The notes under the pieces are model-generated. The model was not told the DNA's origin. It saw only the letters and a list, made by a program, of their open reading frames with translations, and did not search any database. Source: Cycas panzhihuaensis (taxonomy: Eukaryota; Cycadophyta). From it: a stretch of 64,000 nt of DNA. Both the position numbers and the translations under genes were made by a program. Positions 22,439-34,496 of the stretch are shown one piece after another. The stretch's first letter is position 1, and each line of letters starts with the position of its first letter. The stretch covers positions 111,979,741 through 112,043,740 of the forward strand of contig CM041465.1 of NCBI GenBank assembly GCA_023213395.1, read 5' to 3'.

Positions 22439-24435
22439 AGGGACGCGGTTCATGGGATAGCTACCTAACTAAATAGGTATGGTAAGAGTGGGTGATAATA
22501 TGATCGAGAAAGGGACCTATAAGTAGGGTAATTACTACGCAGGGTGCCCCGTGCGCTGGAGCGCAAGTTCGGGACCTGCAATGGAATGTGGCTACCAAAG
22601 GGTGATCCCCCACCACTTTGAACAAGAGGTGAGGAGGCATAGGGTTAGCCTGGGTTGACCTAAGGGAAGGATCCTCCCACCCTTGGATGGCCGGAAGGGG
22701 AAGGAGAGGAACCTTCAAGGGTTTCCCTAAAGCAACGGGAAACGAAGAAGGATAGGCAAGCGGCTGGCCTATAGACGGGGTCACTTTGGTTATCCAGCGG
22801 GGCGGGGAACCAAAGGAAAGCAAGAGGGATGACCCAAGAAGGTGGGTCAACATATGCCTAAGCAAACTAACCGGTATACAAGTAATACAGAGGGTAAGAG
22901 GCTTGCACGGCTAAGAAAGAGAGGAAAGGTGAAAAAGGAGCAGTTCCTATGACCTTTTCCTATGGGTGGCAGAGATGCATGCAATAAAACAAATAAAGCA
23001 TAAACCGAAAGCAAAGTTAAATTTCCCTTTTGATCTCCAATGAGTTAATTACTACTTATGAAAAGGAATTCAAAAAAGAAAGAGTAGTAGGGTGGAGCGA
23101 AGCGTGCACCTGGATCAGAGGCGTGCGTGACGAGGGCCCTCCCGAGGGACACCTAACTACTCCATGAGATGCAACAGATGTGAAAGAGGGGCTTCCTTAC
23201 CTTCCCCGGAAAATACTAAAGTACAAAACCAAGGAAAGAAAGGAACCAAATACTAGTAACCAATGAAGTATGAAAGTACAACATGCGTAAGAGCACTTAC
23301 CGACAACGGAACGAGTGAAAAATACCCTTTGCGCTCTCCAAGCACCTACAAGCAATGACGACTTCCCCTTTTCCAGAGAAAGGGTACTAACATGCAATGA
23401 CGAGATCCTAACAATATATGTCTCTGTAATACAAATATGAATTTAAACACATATATGTTAGCACCAACACAATGATAATAATATATGAAAGAGGACAACT
23501 GAAGCGAAAGGAAAGTAACTGGTAAGCCTCAGAGTGACCCACCTCCCATAAAGAACACCCTAACCTCCCCCTTAAAGCCACAAGGCAGCGAGGGCAAGGC
23601 CAAGAAAGATGGCTAGAAATAGTAGTAAGGGGGTAGGAAGGAGCCAAAGAAGACCTACGGCGAACCGGGGTGCTATGGAGAGCAAACCGGGCTGCCAGGA
23701 AAAGAGTTAGACAAGAACAAGCGGTCGGGACTTATGTGAGTCACCCGGACCTAAGCCTAAGCCCTCAAACCAACAGAACGTGTGACAAAGACCGATTTCA
23801 GCGGCTAAGAGAGGGCCAACAAACCCTTGTTTGAGTGCCAAGGATAGCATGAGGCAAGAGGGAAAGTTTGGGGACCTTAAAGCCACTTGAGGAGCGTGGA
23901 AGGTGGTGCAGAATCCATTTGGCTCTCTCCCAAACCCTATGTCAACCCTCAGTACTGCTGCCTTGAGCAACAAACGCAGGTAAGGAGGCACTATACCAGG
24001 GGTGAAACAGTCCAATATAAAGAGGAAAGCAACCCTCATAAAGATAAGCAAAGAGACAAGCAAGATAGGGCATCTATTGCACGAGAGACATAACTCAAAT
24101 CAGTGAATACCTGAGAGGAAGAGGAGAAGTGCTTGCCTCAACCAAGGGCTGGTAAGGAGAGGCTGAGAAATCAGCCCAGAAACTATGGTGTAGTAGGTTT
24201 GGGACCCTACTAGCGAAGTTGAAGGGAGAACACCTGCACTTAGAATGCTTGAAGACTGCCCGGGGCAAGAATCTACTGAAATCTCTCTAAGGGGCCCTCT
24301 CCAAGGTGTGTGAGGGGCTGGGAAGATGTCCTAGCCACACTAAAGGAGAGCTGGGCACTGGAGTAGAGACGCAGGTCCTGTAGTAGCAGCAGGGTAGTAG
24401 AGAAGAGTAGAGAACAGCGTGGTTTCCTTGGGGAG
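22439..24435 (-). repeat. Element A: 5' LTR, first part (split by B)
   Basis: Matches the left LTR from 8350 up to about 10338, then breaks at gggag where B begins. The rest follows B at 39724-40417. Together the pieces are 2691 bp, against 2693 bp for the left LTR. Confidence 0.93.
24431..24435. repeat. Target site duplication of B, left
   Basis: gggag, identical to 39719-39723. A perfect 5-bp duplication typical of Ty3/gypsy insertion. Confidence 0.92.
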
Positions 24436-26999
24436 TGTTTCCCGGCTTCCGGGAATGGATACGGAATTACCGACTCAGGTAAGTGCAGGTATGTTTCACG
24501 CATTGTCATCGCTTTCATTTGATGAGTGTTTGCTTGCATGTCTGCATGAGTATGGCTTTGTAGGCGACTTTGTCCTCGTCTACATGTATTTTATCCTATG
24601 ACGACTATAGCAGGGGCACACTCCCAGCGAGTGTGGCACCCTGGTGGCCACTTCACTTCCTGCATCTGCCCTCCTCGCTCCAAGACCCGCTCGGTTTGCG
24701 CCACCTTCGCTCGTGTGATGACCCGTCATCGTTTGGTCAACTTGCCACCCTAGTTGAGTCCTATTTTTGCTCCTTTGGACCCGTTTGTTGGCTTGTTTAC
24801 CCTCGGTTAGGTGTCTCAGCCCCCGATTGGTCCTTTTGGTCATCTGCCCCCAGCTTAGGCTGGCTAGCCGAGCTTATTTTTGCCGCTGGGTGCGCATCGC
24901 AGAATATCCGCAGCACTACGAGTTTTCTACAGACGACTGTCTTAATTTATTTTTTAAAATCCGCCGTGGCAATTTCGCATTTATTGCGAAACTGCCACGT
25001 GGCTCGCGACTTAACTCTCTTCCAGCCGCGCCCTAATCACTCGCTTTAGGGTTTGGTTTGAGTACTTAAGCCATTTTTGACTCATTTTTGAGGATTCTTT
25101 TGCTCACTTTTGGAATTACTCTTCAAGGAAACAACATTCTGCTATGCTCTTCCCTACTGTTCTGCTGCTATCACTAGACCTGCGTCTCTCCTATAGCGCC
25201 CTACTCTCCTTTGGTATGGTTAGGACATTCTCCCAGCCCCTCATACACCTTGGAGAGGGCCCCTTGGAGCGGTTCCAGTTGATCTTTGCCCAGGCGGTCC
25301 ACAAGTGCTCCAAGTGCAGGTGTTTCCCTTCACATCTCTTTAGCAAGGTCTCAAACCTGTTGTACTTTAGATCTGGGTTGATTTCCCAGCCCCTCTTCAC
25401 TGCTCCTTGGCTGAGGCAAGTCTCTTGCCTCCCTCACTTAGGTATCTCTTAATTTACATTGTTTTCTTCATGATATTAATGCTATATCTTGCCTACTCCT
25501 TGCTTGTCCTTGTGAGTTTATTCCTTTCCTTTTAGTTGGCTATTTTGCCACTGCTTTAGTGCCTCTTGCCCACGTTTGCTGCTCAAGGCAGTGGTGTTGA
25601 GGGTTGGCATAGGCTTTGGGAAGGAGGTAGGTGGATTCCGTACCACCTTCCACGCTCCCTAAGTGGCTCTAAGCCCTCTAAAGCCTCCCTCTCGCCCCGT
25701 GCTGCCCTTGGCTTGCAAACAAGGGTTTGTAGGCCCTCTTTTGGCCTCCCAAACCAGCGCTGTCACAAGTTGCAGTGTTGATTTGGGGACCTTTGTTCAG
25801 GTTTGGGCAACACTCATAAGTCCCAATCGCCAGTCTTTGCCTAGCTTTCTTCCCGGCTGCCCGGCTTGCTCTTCATAGCATCCCAGTTCGCCGTAGGTTT
25901 TCTTGGGCCTCTCTTTGCCCCCCTTTGCCATTTTCCAGCCCTTGCTCTTGGCCTTGCCCTCGCTACCTTGTGGCTCTTGGGGGGAGGTTAGGGCATCATC
26001 TGCGGGAGGTAGGCCACTGCGAGGCTTACCGATCATTTACTTTCACTTTGGTTACTCTCTTTTGTGCACTTTCATTGTTGGATTGGCACTAACGCATGTA
26101 TATTTAGATTCACATTTATACTATTTAGGCATATATTGTTAGAATCTTGTATTGCATGTTAGTGTCCTTCCTCCGGGAAGGGAGAGATCGCCATTGCTTA
26201 CAGGTATTTGGGGAGCGTGGAGGATATCGTCTGTTAGTCTCGTTGCCAGTAAGTACCTTTGTATACATTATATTTTCACGTTGCTTCATTTATTAGTTGG
26301 TGCTTCCTTTCTTTCTTTGGCATCGCATTTGATTTTCTGGGGAAGGTAAGGAAGCCCCCTTTTCAACCCGCCGCAACATCTCGCATCCAACACGTCGCGT
26401 GGAGTAGCTTAGCGCCCTTTCGAGAAGGCCTTCGTCACGCATGCCCTCGGTCCAGGTGCACGTCTTACTCTACCTCGCTACCCTTTTCTTCCTTTTGGTT
26501 CCTTCTTAGTAATTAACACATTGAAGAGTAAAAAGGAAATTTGGTCTTGTATTTGGTTACGTTTCATTTATTTTGTTGCACGTATCTTTACCATCTATAA
26601 GAAAGGTTATAGGAACTTCCCTTCTCTACCTTTCCTCTTCTCCTCTTAGCCGCACAAGTTCCATGCCTCTCGCGTCACTTGTGTACCCGGTTAGTGTGTT
26701 TAGGCACCCCCTGCCTATTCTCTTTGGACCTCCTCCTTCTCCTTCCGGCCATCCAAGGGTGGGAGGGTCCTGTCTCTAGGTCAACCCAGGTTTGCCCTAT
26801 GCATCTTCACCCTTTGTTCGAAGTGGTGAAGGATCACCTGATAGTAGCCATATTCCATTGCAGATCCCAAACTCGCGCTCCGACACACGGGGCGCTCTAC
26901 ATGGTAACTATTTGCCTCATAGGTCCCATCTTCAGTTATTTCACCACCCACTCTCACCACACCTATTAGTTAGGTAGCTATCCCGTAGAAGCGCATCCA
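24436..26999 (+). repeat. Element B: 5' LTR
   Basis: 2564 bp, from TGTTTCCCGGCTTCCGGG to GCGCATCCA. A perfect donor-like CAG|GTAAGT lies about 40 bp from its start, and a hairpin with G-box is at 24966-25003. The sequence TTGAGTACTTAAGCC near 25058 may be a weak TATA region. Same family as the LTRs of A and F. Confidence 0.95.
24966..25003. promoter_or_regulatory. LTR hairpin with G-box (B, 5' LTR)
   Basis: Inverted repeat GTGGCAATTTCGCA, short loop, TGCGAAACTGCCAC (24966-24998, one mismatch), overlapping a palindromic G-box GCCACGTGGC (24994-25003). The same unit is at 38890-38927 in the 3' LTR. C has a related form around its G-box (52713-52722) with arms GTGGCAATTC and GAATTGCCAC. G-boxes bind bZIP/bHLH factors in plants; a promoter role here is inferred. 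Confidence 0.65.
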
Positions 27000-27000
27000 C

Positions 27001-27018
27001 TGGCGACCATACTGGGGA
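27001..27018 (+). promoter_or_regulatory. Element B: primer binding site
   Basis: TGGCGACCATACTGGGGA, one base after the LTR end. It matches the tail complement of plant tRNA-Arg (recalled, not searched) at both ends, with four central mismatches. Confidence 0.7.
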
Positions 27019-27173
27019 CTGCCAGTAAGGGATGTAGTTGTCGCTCTCTTCCGTTGGTTTCGCTACCTTCTTATGATCCATTTTATACCTATTTCGATCT
27101 CTACATTGGGCAGCCCCCAATGCGTGTGTTTTACTGTTCTCTCTCTTCCCCTAACATTGTCAGTTGATCTTGC

Positions 27174-29800
27174 ATGCGATGCTTTTCTCGTCATTTACGC
27201 AGTCTACCTCCATTGTTAGAAGACCCCGAGTATCGCCTTCTTCCTTCATCAGATTCTAATCTGACTATGGAGGTATACTCTTCTGACTGGGCCTACCACA
27301 CTTCAACCTTGGAAACCCATGCTTTTCCTTCGTCTATTCCCGGGTCCACCCAAGAGGGTGACAACCCCCTTTATTACCCAAATGACCAACACCTCTCACT
27401 TGATGTCCATCCTTCTACCCATGCCGTAGAAGTTTCCGCTCCTCCTGAGACTTGCCACGTAGTTGGTGACTCTTATGAGGAGCATTCCGAGGAACCTACT
27501 TTGTTCGAGGTCCCAATTACCTCTTATGAGTATGTAGGGACTCCTCCCGTTGACGTAGTTGAAGCTATCAATGAGTGTCATCGCACGACACGCTTGCAAC
27601 CGCGTCCTGGATGGCTTGAGGGTGCCCTTCATGGAGGAGCCTCTTCCTCTTCCGCTCCTCCCCCTCATGCTTCATCCTCATCCATTCTTCCTTTGGCAAC
27701 GAATCCCTTTGCGCCTACACGTGTGTCCCACTTGCTTCCTATCCCTGCGGTGGGGGCACGTGTTGCACCTTCCATTCCTCATCGAGGTCCTAATGCTTCA
27801 GGATCTCCCTGTGGTGTGTCTTTCCTTCAATTGAAGGTTAGCATACCCATTCCTAACCAAACTAATATGCCATCCCCTAATTTGGCGCATACTGTTCCTA
27901 GTAGGCCTGTCGGTCCTACTAGCCTTCCAATCATTAGCCATGTGGGATCTGCTCCCACGCATCCTCAAACCCAACACGTTGGTGCTTCCTTCTACGTTCC
28001 CCTAGGGTATACTTCTCAACCTTGGGGGCAAGGTAGAGGAAGCCGTCTTCCGGTTTATGGGGTAGACCCACTACACCTATATGGGGTCGCTCCACCTACG
28101 GGTCGCCCATATGGGCAAAACCCGGTTCCACATCCCTCTTGCCCATCCTCCAACGCAATTCCATCCGTTGTGCCTTCGCAAGGGAACCCAACTCCCTTCC
28201 AAGGCACCTACCCCCATGCCTCTTTTCAACAAGGGGTGTTTCCTCAAGGAGGGATAGGTATCCCACCCCCATCCGCTCCTTGTGCGTTACCTACTTCGAC
28301 ATTCGTTGATCCTATGGTTCAGGCAAGGGCACGCCCCTTCATGGACTTTAGGTCAACCCCTCTTTCCATTGAGGTGTTAAGAACCAACTTGCCGCCTCAT
28401 CCCCCTGAAGTTCCTAGATTCGATGGAACTTCATCGCAAGACCCGGCGGAGCATGTGCATAGTTTTTTTATGGCATGCATCGATTACTGGGCTTACGACC
28501 ACATTTTAATGAAATTATTCCTGCGATCCTTGCAGGGCGACGCCCTCAAGTGGTTCTACCATCTCCCTGCCCATTCTATCCATTCATTCCAGCAATTGGT
28601 GGACGCGTTCATCAACTATTTTGATGTAGCCCGTCCATTCGAGAGCAGAATGAAGTCACTTCTTTCGCTCAAATAAGGTCACGATGAGATGAATCGTGAC
28701 TTTGTGCAGCGATTCCACGACTTGCTTCACTCCACTAAGGCAACATTGCCCGAGGAGCTGAAGCGAGACCTTTTCGTCAACGCGTGCCGTCCGGTTCATG
28801 CGGAAGTCTTCAAGATGGGGGCGACCACATGTGACTCCGCGATCGCCAAGTGTTTACCGTTGGAGGCTATTGAGATCCAAGCTGGTCTGAAGAAACCTCT
28901 TAAGCCCTCGCAGCGCCGTGAGGCACCACCCCCAACCAAGGATACTAAACCTTCACAACCTACCCAGTCCTCCACTCATCCGACTGAGAGGACTTTGGAC
29001 CCTCTTACATTAGCCATACGCTCGTTCGAGCGTACGATGAAGGAACTCAAGCTTCAAGCTCCTTCATCTCCTACATCCAATAAACAAGTCCAACAGACTA
29101 CCCAAGCTCCTCTTCCCAGGAATGGAAACGCCCAGTCCTCCCAAGCGAGAAGGTCTGACCCTCCGCTTGAGAAGAAGTGGTGCTCCGTTCATGGGGAGTG
29201 CTTCTACGACGATTTGCGTTGTAGGGCCCAGCATCCAAAGGATGCCCCTCCACGCGATTCTTCCCCCAAACAGGCCTTAAGGCCTAATTTGGATCAACCA
29301 GTTCACAAGGATCCATTCCCTAAACATGGGGAACGTGATCGCAACACCCAAACCAAGAGCAACTGTAACCGAGGAAGATCGCCTGATCCCCGTCCTTCCC
29401 GCGACAAAGGGAAGGGTGCCCAGAACTCGTCTTCCTCCTCTCGTTCTCCTAGTCGTCGCACCTCGTCACCTTCACGACCCCGGAACAGGGGGAAGAAGGT
29501 GATCCAGTTACTTGAAGCAACTCCTACTTACGCCCTTATGCGATCTCAAGCCGCCAAGGAAGCAGCGGGAGCTTCTTGTTCTTCCACTCCTTCCGACCCT
29601 CTTCCGGAGAACCTTCCTCTGGAAGTCCCTCTCTTTCCCAAGGCTATTCCTGTACGCTTGGGTCATTACAATTTCTGAAGGGCACTTACCCAACCTACCG
29701 GGAAGGGTAAGCCCTTCTCTATCATGGACGAGCTTCATACGGTCGCTGCAGGAATGTCCTTGATGGACGTTCTGAGGAGTTGTCCCGAGTAGTGGGCCCT
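27174..29800 (+). pseudogene. Element B: gag
   Basis: ATG at 27174 (MRCFSRHLRSLPPLLEDPEY), matching the start used in C. There are 500 open codons, then TAA at 28674-28676 (former CAA), then open again to TGA near 29676 (former CGA) and a TAG near 29789 (former CAG). Domains: Ser/Pro-rich N-terminus (1-370), gag core (about 390-560) with PPHPPEVPRFDGTSSQDPAEH, ACIDYWAYDHILMKL and LQGDALKWFYHLPAHS, a Cys/His stretch KKWCSVHGECFYDDLRC (29173-29225), then an Arg/Ser-rich RNA-binding-like tail. One codon difference from A and F at PFESRMKS. It forms the particle shell in active relatives. Confidence 0.93.
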
Positions 29801-30278
29801 CCTCCTGGAAGCTTTAGGATCAAGTTATGCGCCTGTCCATGCTTTGGGTGTCACCCAAGGGTGTGGACCCGTTATCTCATTTGACCCTAAGGATCTTCCT
29901 CCTACCAGTGAAAGGGAATGTCAGTGGAACTTCCCATTCACCATCACCATCGATACGCCCGATTGTACTCTTCGAAGGACTGTTATCGACAATGGTTCTT
30001 CTGTCAATGCCATGCCCTTGCGTGTTATGCAAGAGCTTGGTATCTCCACCTTAGAACCTGTTCCCTGGCGATGCCAAGGTTATGACGGTAGCGAGAAGAC
30101 CCCTTTGGGATCTGTCGCGATTCTGCTCACCCTTGAGGGCAAGACCGTTCTTGCTGACGTTGTAGTCCTCAACGTTGACATGGATTACAACATTTTTCTA
30201 GGTCATCCATGGCTCAGCCAAATGGGAGCCGTGTGCTCGGCTCTTTGGGGACAACTTAAATTCGTCCATGACGGATGA
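29801..30278 (+). pseudogene. Element B: aspartic protease
   Basis: GCGPVISFDPKDLPP, NFPFTITIDTPDCTL, catalytic motif VIDNGSSVNAMPLRVMQEL (Asp present), then EGKTVLADVVVLNVDMDYNIFLGHPWLSQMGA, ending at TGA 30276-30278 (former CGA; A has DGRM here). The D-x-GSS spacing is that of plant Tat/Athila proteases. A Ser/Asp-rich linker (30279-30840) with one more stop (former CAA near 30765) leads to RT. Confidence 0.88.
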
Positions 30279-30841
30279 ATGAGAGTGATTCCCCGCGAAC
30301 GCCCATTTACCAAACAAACTCGTTCCACCAGTTCGGCAAACCAAGGCTCATCTACCCATGCTGCGGCTTACTCTATTGGTATACCTAACCCATCTGACAA
30401 AGACCCCACGTCGTCTCCCCCTAGTCTCACGCGGTTCGCCCCTATTGGCATTGGGAGTTACGGGTACCTTGCTTCATTTAGTGATGATGAGTCACTCGAC
30501 GAAGACGAGGATTGCCTTCACCCGTCTCTTTCCTCCGTGCTAGTAGGTCGCACCTACCTTGTTCTAGATCCCCATCTAGAACCTTTCTCGTTGGTGAAGC
30601 TAGCCACGTATGCGTGTCATACGTCATCACTCATGTTGACCCATCTATCGCCAGTTTTTCTTTTTCATTACCCCCCGTAGGTAATGACTTCGAAGAATTG
30701 CCTTTCGCTCCTTCTGAGGAGCCTCTTCCTGGTTTTCCTTCGGATTCCCATGAGGAAGTTGAGTAATCCGACGGCCATCATGATCCCGTTGCTCTTACTC
30801 CCTCCAGCGCTTCTTCTACTCGAAGTAAGGTCATCCATAGG

Positions 30842-32560
30842 GTGGATTATTTCGAGGATGACGAAGCCCTGCTTGAGCATCTAGCGGGCCTTGCGCCTAA
30901 CTTGCCTTCTGGTCACCACCGGCTTGGTCATCAGAAGATCCTTGTGATCGGATCCACACTTGCTGATCTGATCCTATCTCCTATTCCTCCTCTTCCTGTT
31001 GATCTTGCCCCTCTCCACTTCGAGGAGGGCAATGCCATGTGCATGGGGGCAACCCAAGACATAGTCTTGGCCCTGGGCAAGGTCATTAAGGTCGGGTTGG
31101 AATGTTCCCCTGATGAGATAAGGGAGTACTCCCTTCTGTTCCAGGAGTTTCTAGATGTTTTTGCGTGGGATTATGCTGACATGAAGGGAATCGACCCCTC
31201 GATTGTCACCCATAACCTCACCACTCTTCCTGGCGCCCACCACATGCGGAGCGGCGTCCCCTTTGCAAGCTCTGCCACCGTCAAAATGGAGGTTGAGAAG
31301 CTTCTGGATGCTGGGCTTATTACTTCCATTGACTACCCTAAGTGGATCTCTAATATTGTTCCCGTTGCTAAAAAGAACGGAGCAATCCGTATATGCGTCG
31401 ATTTTTGCGACATCAACAATGCTTGTCCTAAGGATAATTTCTCGTTACCCTTCCTTGATCAAATCATCGATCGCACCACTGGATTTGAAGTGATGTCCCT
31501 AATGGACGGCTTCTCTGGCTATAATCAAATTCAGATTTCTCCCGAAGACCGCTATAAGACAGCCTTCACTACTCCTTGGGGTACCTTCGCCTACAAGGCG
31601 ATGCCCTTTGGCCTTAAGAATGCAGGTGCTACTTACCAAAGAGCCATGCATTTTATCTTCCATGACCTCATTAATGACACGTTGGAGGTCTTCATGGACA
31701 ATATGATGGGTCTCTCCCGCGTTAGGGCCCATCACCCTTCCGACTTGCGTGCCATCTTCTCACGATGCCGCAAGTATCACGTCAATCTAAATTCGCTCAA
31801 GTGTGTGTTTGTCGTTACCTCGGGTAAACTCCTTAGGTTCCTTGTATCCAAACAAGGAATTCAGATCGACCCTGACAAAGTCAAGGCAATCCTTGACATG
31901 CCGCCACCTAGAACTCAACGACAGATTAAGTTGTTTCTAGGAAGGCTTGGTTTTCTTAGGCGCTTCTTAGCTGATTTCGTTGTGAGCGCTAAACCCCTCA
32001 CGAACCTATTGAAGAAGGGAGCTCCTTTTGCCTGGTCTGACAAGACCCAAAAGGCCTTTGAAGGACTCAAGAAATCCCTAGCTTCCGCTCCTACGTTGGC
32101 ACCTCCCCGATTCGATAGGCCCTTCATTCTGTACACCTTGGCGACTGATGAATCCTTGGGCGCTATACTAGCTCAGGAGGATGACTCAGGAACTGAGAGA
32201 GCTATATATTTCATCAGTCACACTCTCGTGGCTGCTAAGCTTAACTATTCTCCTGCCGAGAAGGAGTGCCTCTCCTTGGTCCATGCGACCAAGAAGTTCA
32301 GGTACTACTTGCTCGGCAACACCACCAAGGTGATCGTTCAATCCGATCTCTTACGATACTTACTAACTCATTCAGATTTGACGGGTAGGGCTGGTCGTTG
32401 GGCCATCCTACTCCAAGAATTCGACCTCCATATCGTTAACCGAAGATCAAAGAAGGGAATGATAGTGGCCGAGCAACTCGCAGACGCCCCTATCCCTAAC
32501 TCCTTTGGTGCCCCCATTGACGATTCTCTCCCCGATGAGTCTATCTTGGCGATTAAGGGA
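30842..32560 (+). pseudogene. Element B: reverse transcriptase and RNase H
   Basis: First two thirds of a 717-codon open frame. RT: VEKLLDAGLITSIDYPKWISN, RICVDFCDINNACPKDNF, MDGFSGYNQIQISPEDRY, TTPWGTFAYKAMPFGLKNAGAT, then FMDNMMG (31694-31708), where the second active-site Asp is Asn (GAT to AAT at 31700-31702), which should abolish polymerisation. RNase H: FILYTLATDESLGAILAQ, SPAEKECLSLVHATKKFRYYLL, LLQEFDLHIVNRRSKKG. It then passes straight from AEQLADAPIPNS through SLPDESILAI to the integrase zinc finger; no aRH lies between. Confidence 0.95.
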
Positions 32561-33834
32561 GCTTCTCCCCATCTGCTCATCGACAATGAGTGGTACGGTG
32601 ACATAGTGCAGTATCTTACACAGCAGCAATACCGCCCCGATGCTAGTAGTCAAGTTAAATCTCGCATCCAGACTTCTTCCAGGCAATATCTCCTCGTGGA
32701 TGAGGTATTGTACAAGAGGTCCTTCGATGGGATCCTCCTCCGCTATGTCACTACTGATGAAGCCGACCAGGTACTTCGAGAATGCCACCACGGCATTTGT
32801 GGAGGTCACTTTGGGGGCCAGTCTATGGCTCAGAGGATCCTCCGCATGGGCTATTTTTGGCCATCCCTCTTTAAGGACGCTCACGCCTTTGCTCTAAAAT
32901 GTTGGCGATGTCAGGAACACGCCAACATTTCCCATGTGCCTTCCGAGGCCCTGCATCCGATTGTTTCGCCATGGCCCTTCGCTCAGTGGGGCTAGACCTC
33001 ATTGGGGCTATCTCCCCACCTTTGTCGTCGCAGCACAAGTTCATCTTGACTGCCACAGAGTATTTCACCAAATGGGCGGAGGCCATTCCTTTGATCACTA
33101 CTCCTGGTAAAACGATCGCCACATTCATTTACCAGCGCATCATTTGCCGTTTTGGAATTCCGGATGTCCTAATCACGGATAATGGAACTCCTTTATGTAA
33201 TAAGGAGATGGATGAGCTTTGTGAGAAGTTCAAAATTTCTCACAAGACTTCCTCCCCTTACTACCCCCAGGCAAACGGCCAAGTGGAGTCTTTTAATAAG
33301 ACTCTTGTCAGCATTCTCAAGAAAACCGTTGCTCAATATCAAAAGGATTGGCACCTTCAGTTGCCCTCCACCTTGTGGGCTTACCGCACCTCTATCCATT
33401 CCGCCACGGGAATGACCCCGTTCTCCCTGGTCTACGGTACTAAGGCGGTACTCCCGCTGGAGGTGGAGATCCCTTCCTTGCGAGTCTCCCTTCGAGGTTT
33501 CATCGACGAAGAGTCGATCCGTCAGGCTCGCCTGCTGGACCTTGAAGCTTTGGATGAGAGACGCTTAGCTGCCTATCAGGCTAACCTAGCATCCAAAGCC
33601 TGCTCACAAAGGGCCTACGATAAATACCTTCGTTCCTGCCCTTTATTCCTTAGGGACTATTTCCTCAAGCTCGAATATCTCCATGACCGTTTGACCAAAT
33701 TTAAACCCTGATGGGTTGGTCCTTTCGTCATTATCGAATCCCTCGATAATGGTGCCTATAGGATAGCCACCTTGGAAGGGATTGAATTTGAGAAAGCTGT
33801 TAATGGAAAGTTCCTTAAGAAGTTTTATGCGTGA
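32561..33834 (+). pseudogene. Element B: integrase
   Basis: Zinc finger ECHHGICGGHFGGQS...CWRCQEH (HHCC), then a 1-base loss near 32993 shifts the frame. The core follows in the new frame: LDLIGAISPP (first Asp), [29 protein letters not shown] (second Asp), [14 protein letters not shown] (Glu). C-terminal part: [34 protein letters not shown], a TGA near 33709 shared with A, WVGPFVII, ending KKFYA and TGA at 33832-33834. All three catalytic acids are kept. Confidence 0.93.
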
Positions 33835-34496
33835 TCTCTCAGCGATCTCTTCGCCCTGCTCCGAAATAAGCCTAAACTACCATCTTAGGTTGTCCCCATT
33901 CTTCCCAACCACGGGTAGAATGGCAATTTAAGATGGATCCTTCTTCGTCTTTCTCGTTCTTTCCACGGAACCCGCATTCCCGTATCCTCTCGAGAACCCT
34001 TGTCATCTTGCTTGGGCATTCCCCCAATCAGGAGGATGCTTGGGAGCGTCGTCGCTCCCCTTTCCTGCCCGTTGTTTCCTTCGCATATTCTGCTATGCTC
34101 TCCCGTAGATGTGTATGCTGCTCTATCCTCTAACTTCACACCCCTCTGTCATTCCGCTCACGATGTGTGTGTGTGCTCCTGTTAGATGTGTAGCCATACA
34201 TGGAAGGAAACATGCGCATCATACAATAAAATATTCACAACATAAAATATCTACAGCATAACATTTACAATACACAAAATAACCATACATGTCATCCACA
34301 TGATACATCATACACAGCATCTCATATCCAAATGGGGTTCCAATCACCCCATGCACATATATATACATCTAAAAATCATGTCATCTCATACATCCTGTGA
34401 AGCCGGTGTCCTTGCAGGGGGGGTACAATCATATGATCCTATATATGACCTCCTGGAGGCCCGTGCTTTCCCCTACCAAAACTATATGTACATATC
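33835..34496. other. Element B: tail-to-tail spacer between integrase and PMD gene
   Basis: Counterpart of 14940-15606 in A. It has the post-integrase motif GAAATAAGCCTAAACTACCAT at about 33862, and minus-strand blocks shared with A and C next to the PMD stop. Probably 3' UTRs of two converging transcripts. No gene supported. Confidence 0.55.

Noticed and set aside
24570-25049. 159-codon frame in the B 5' LTR
   Set aside because: Noncoding LTR; equivalent frames in the other LTRs of the family are broken and show no domain.
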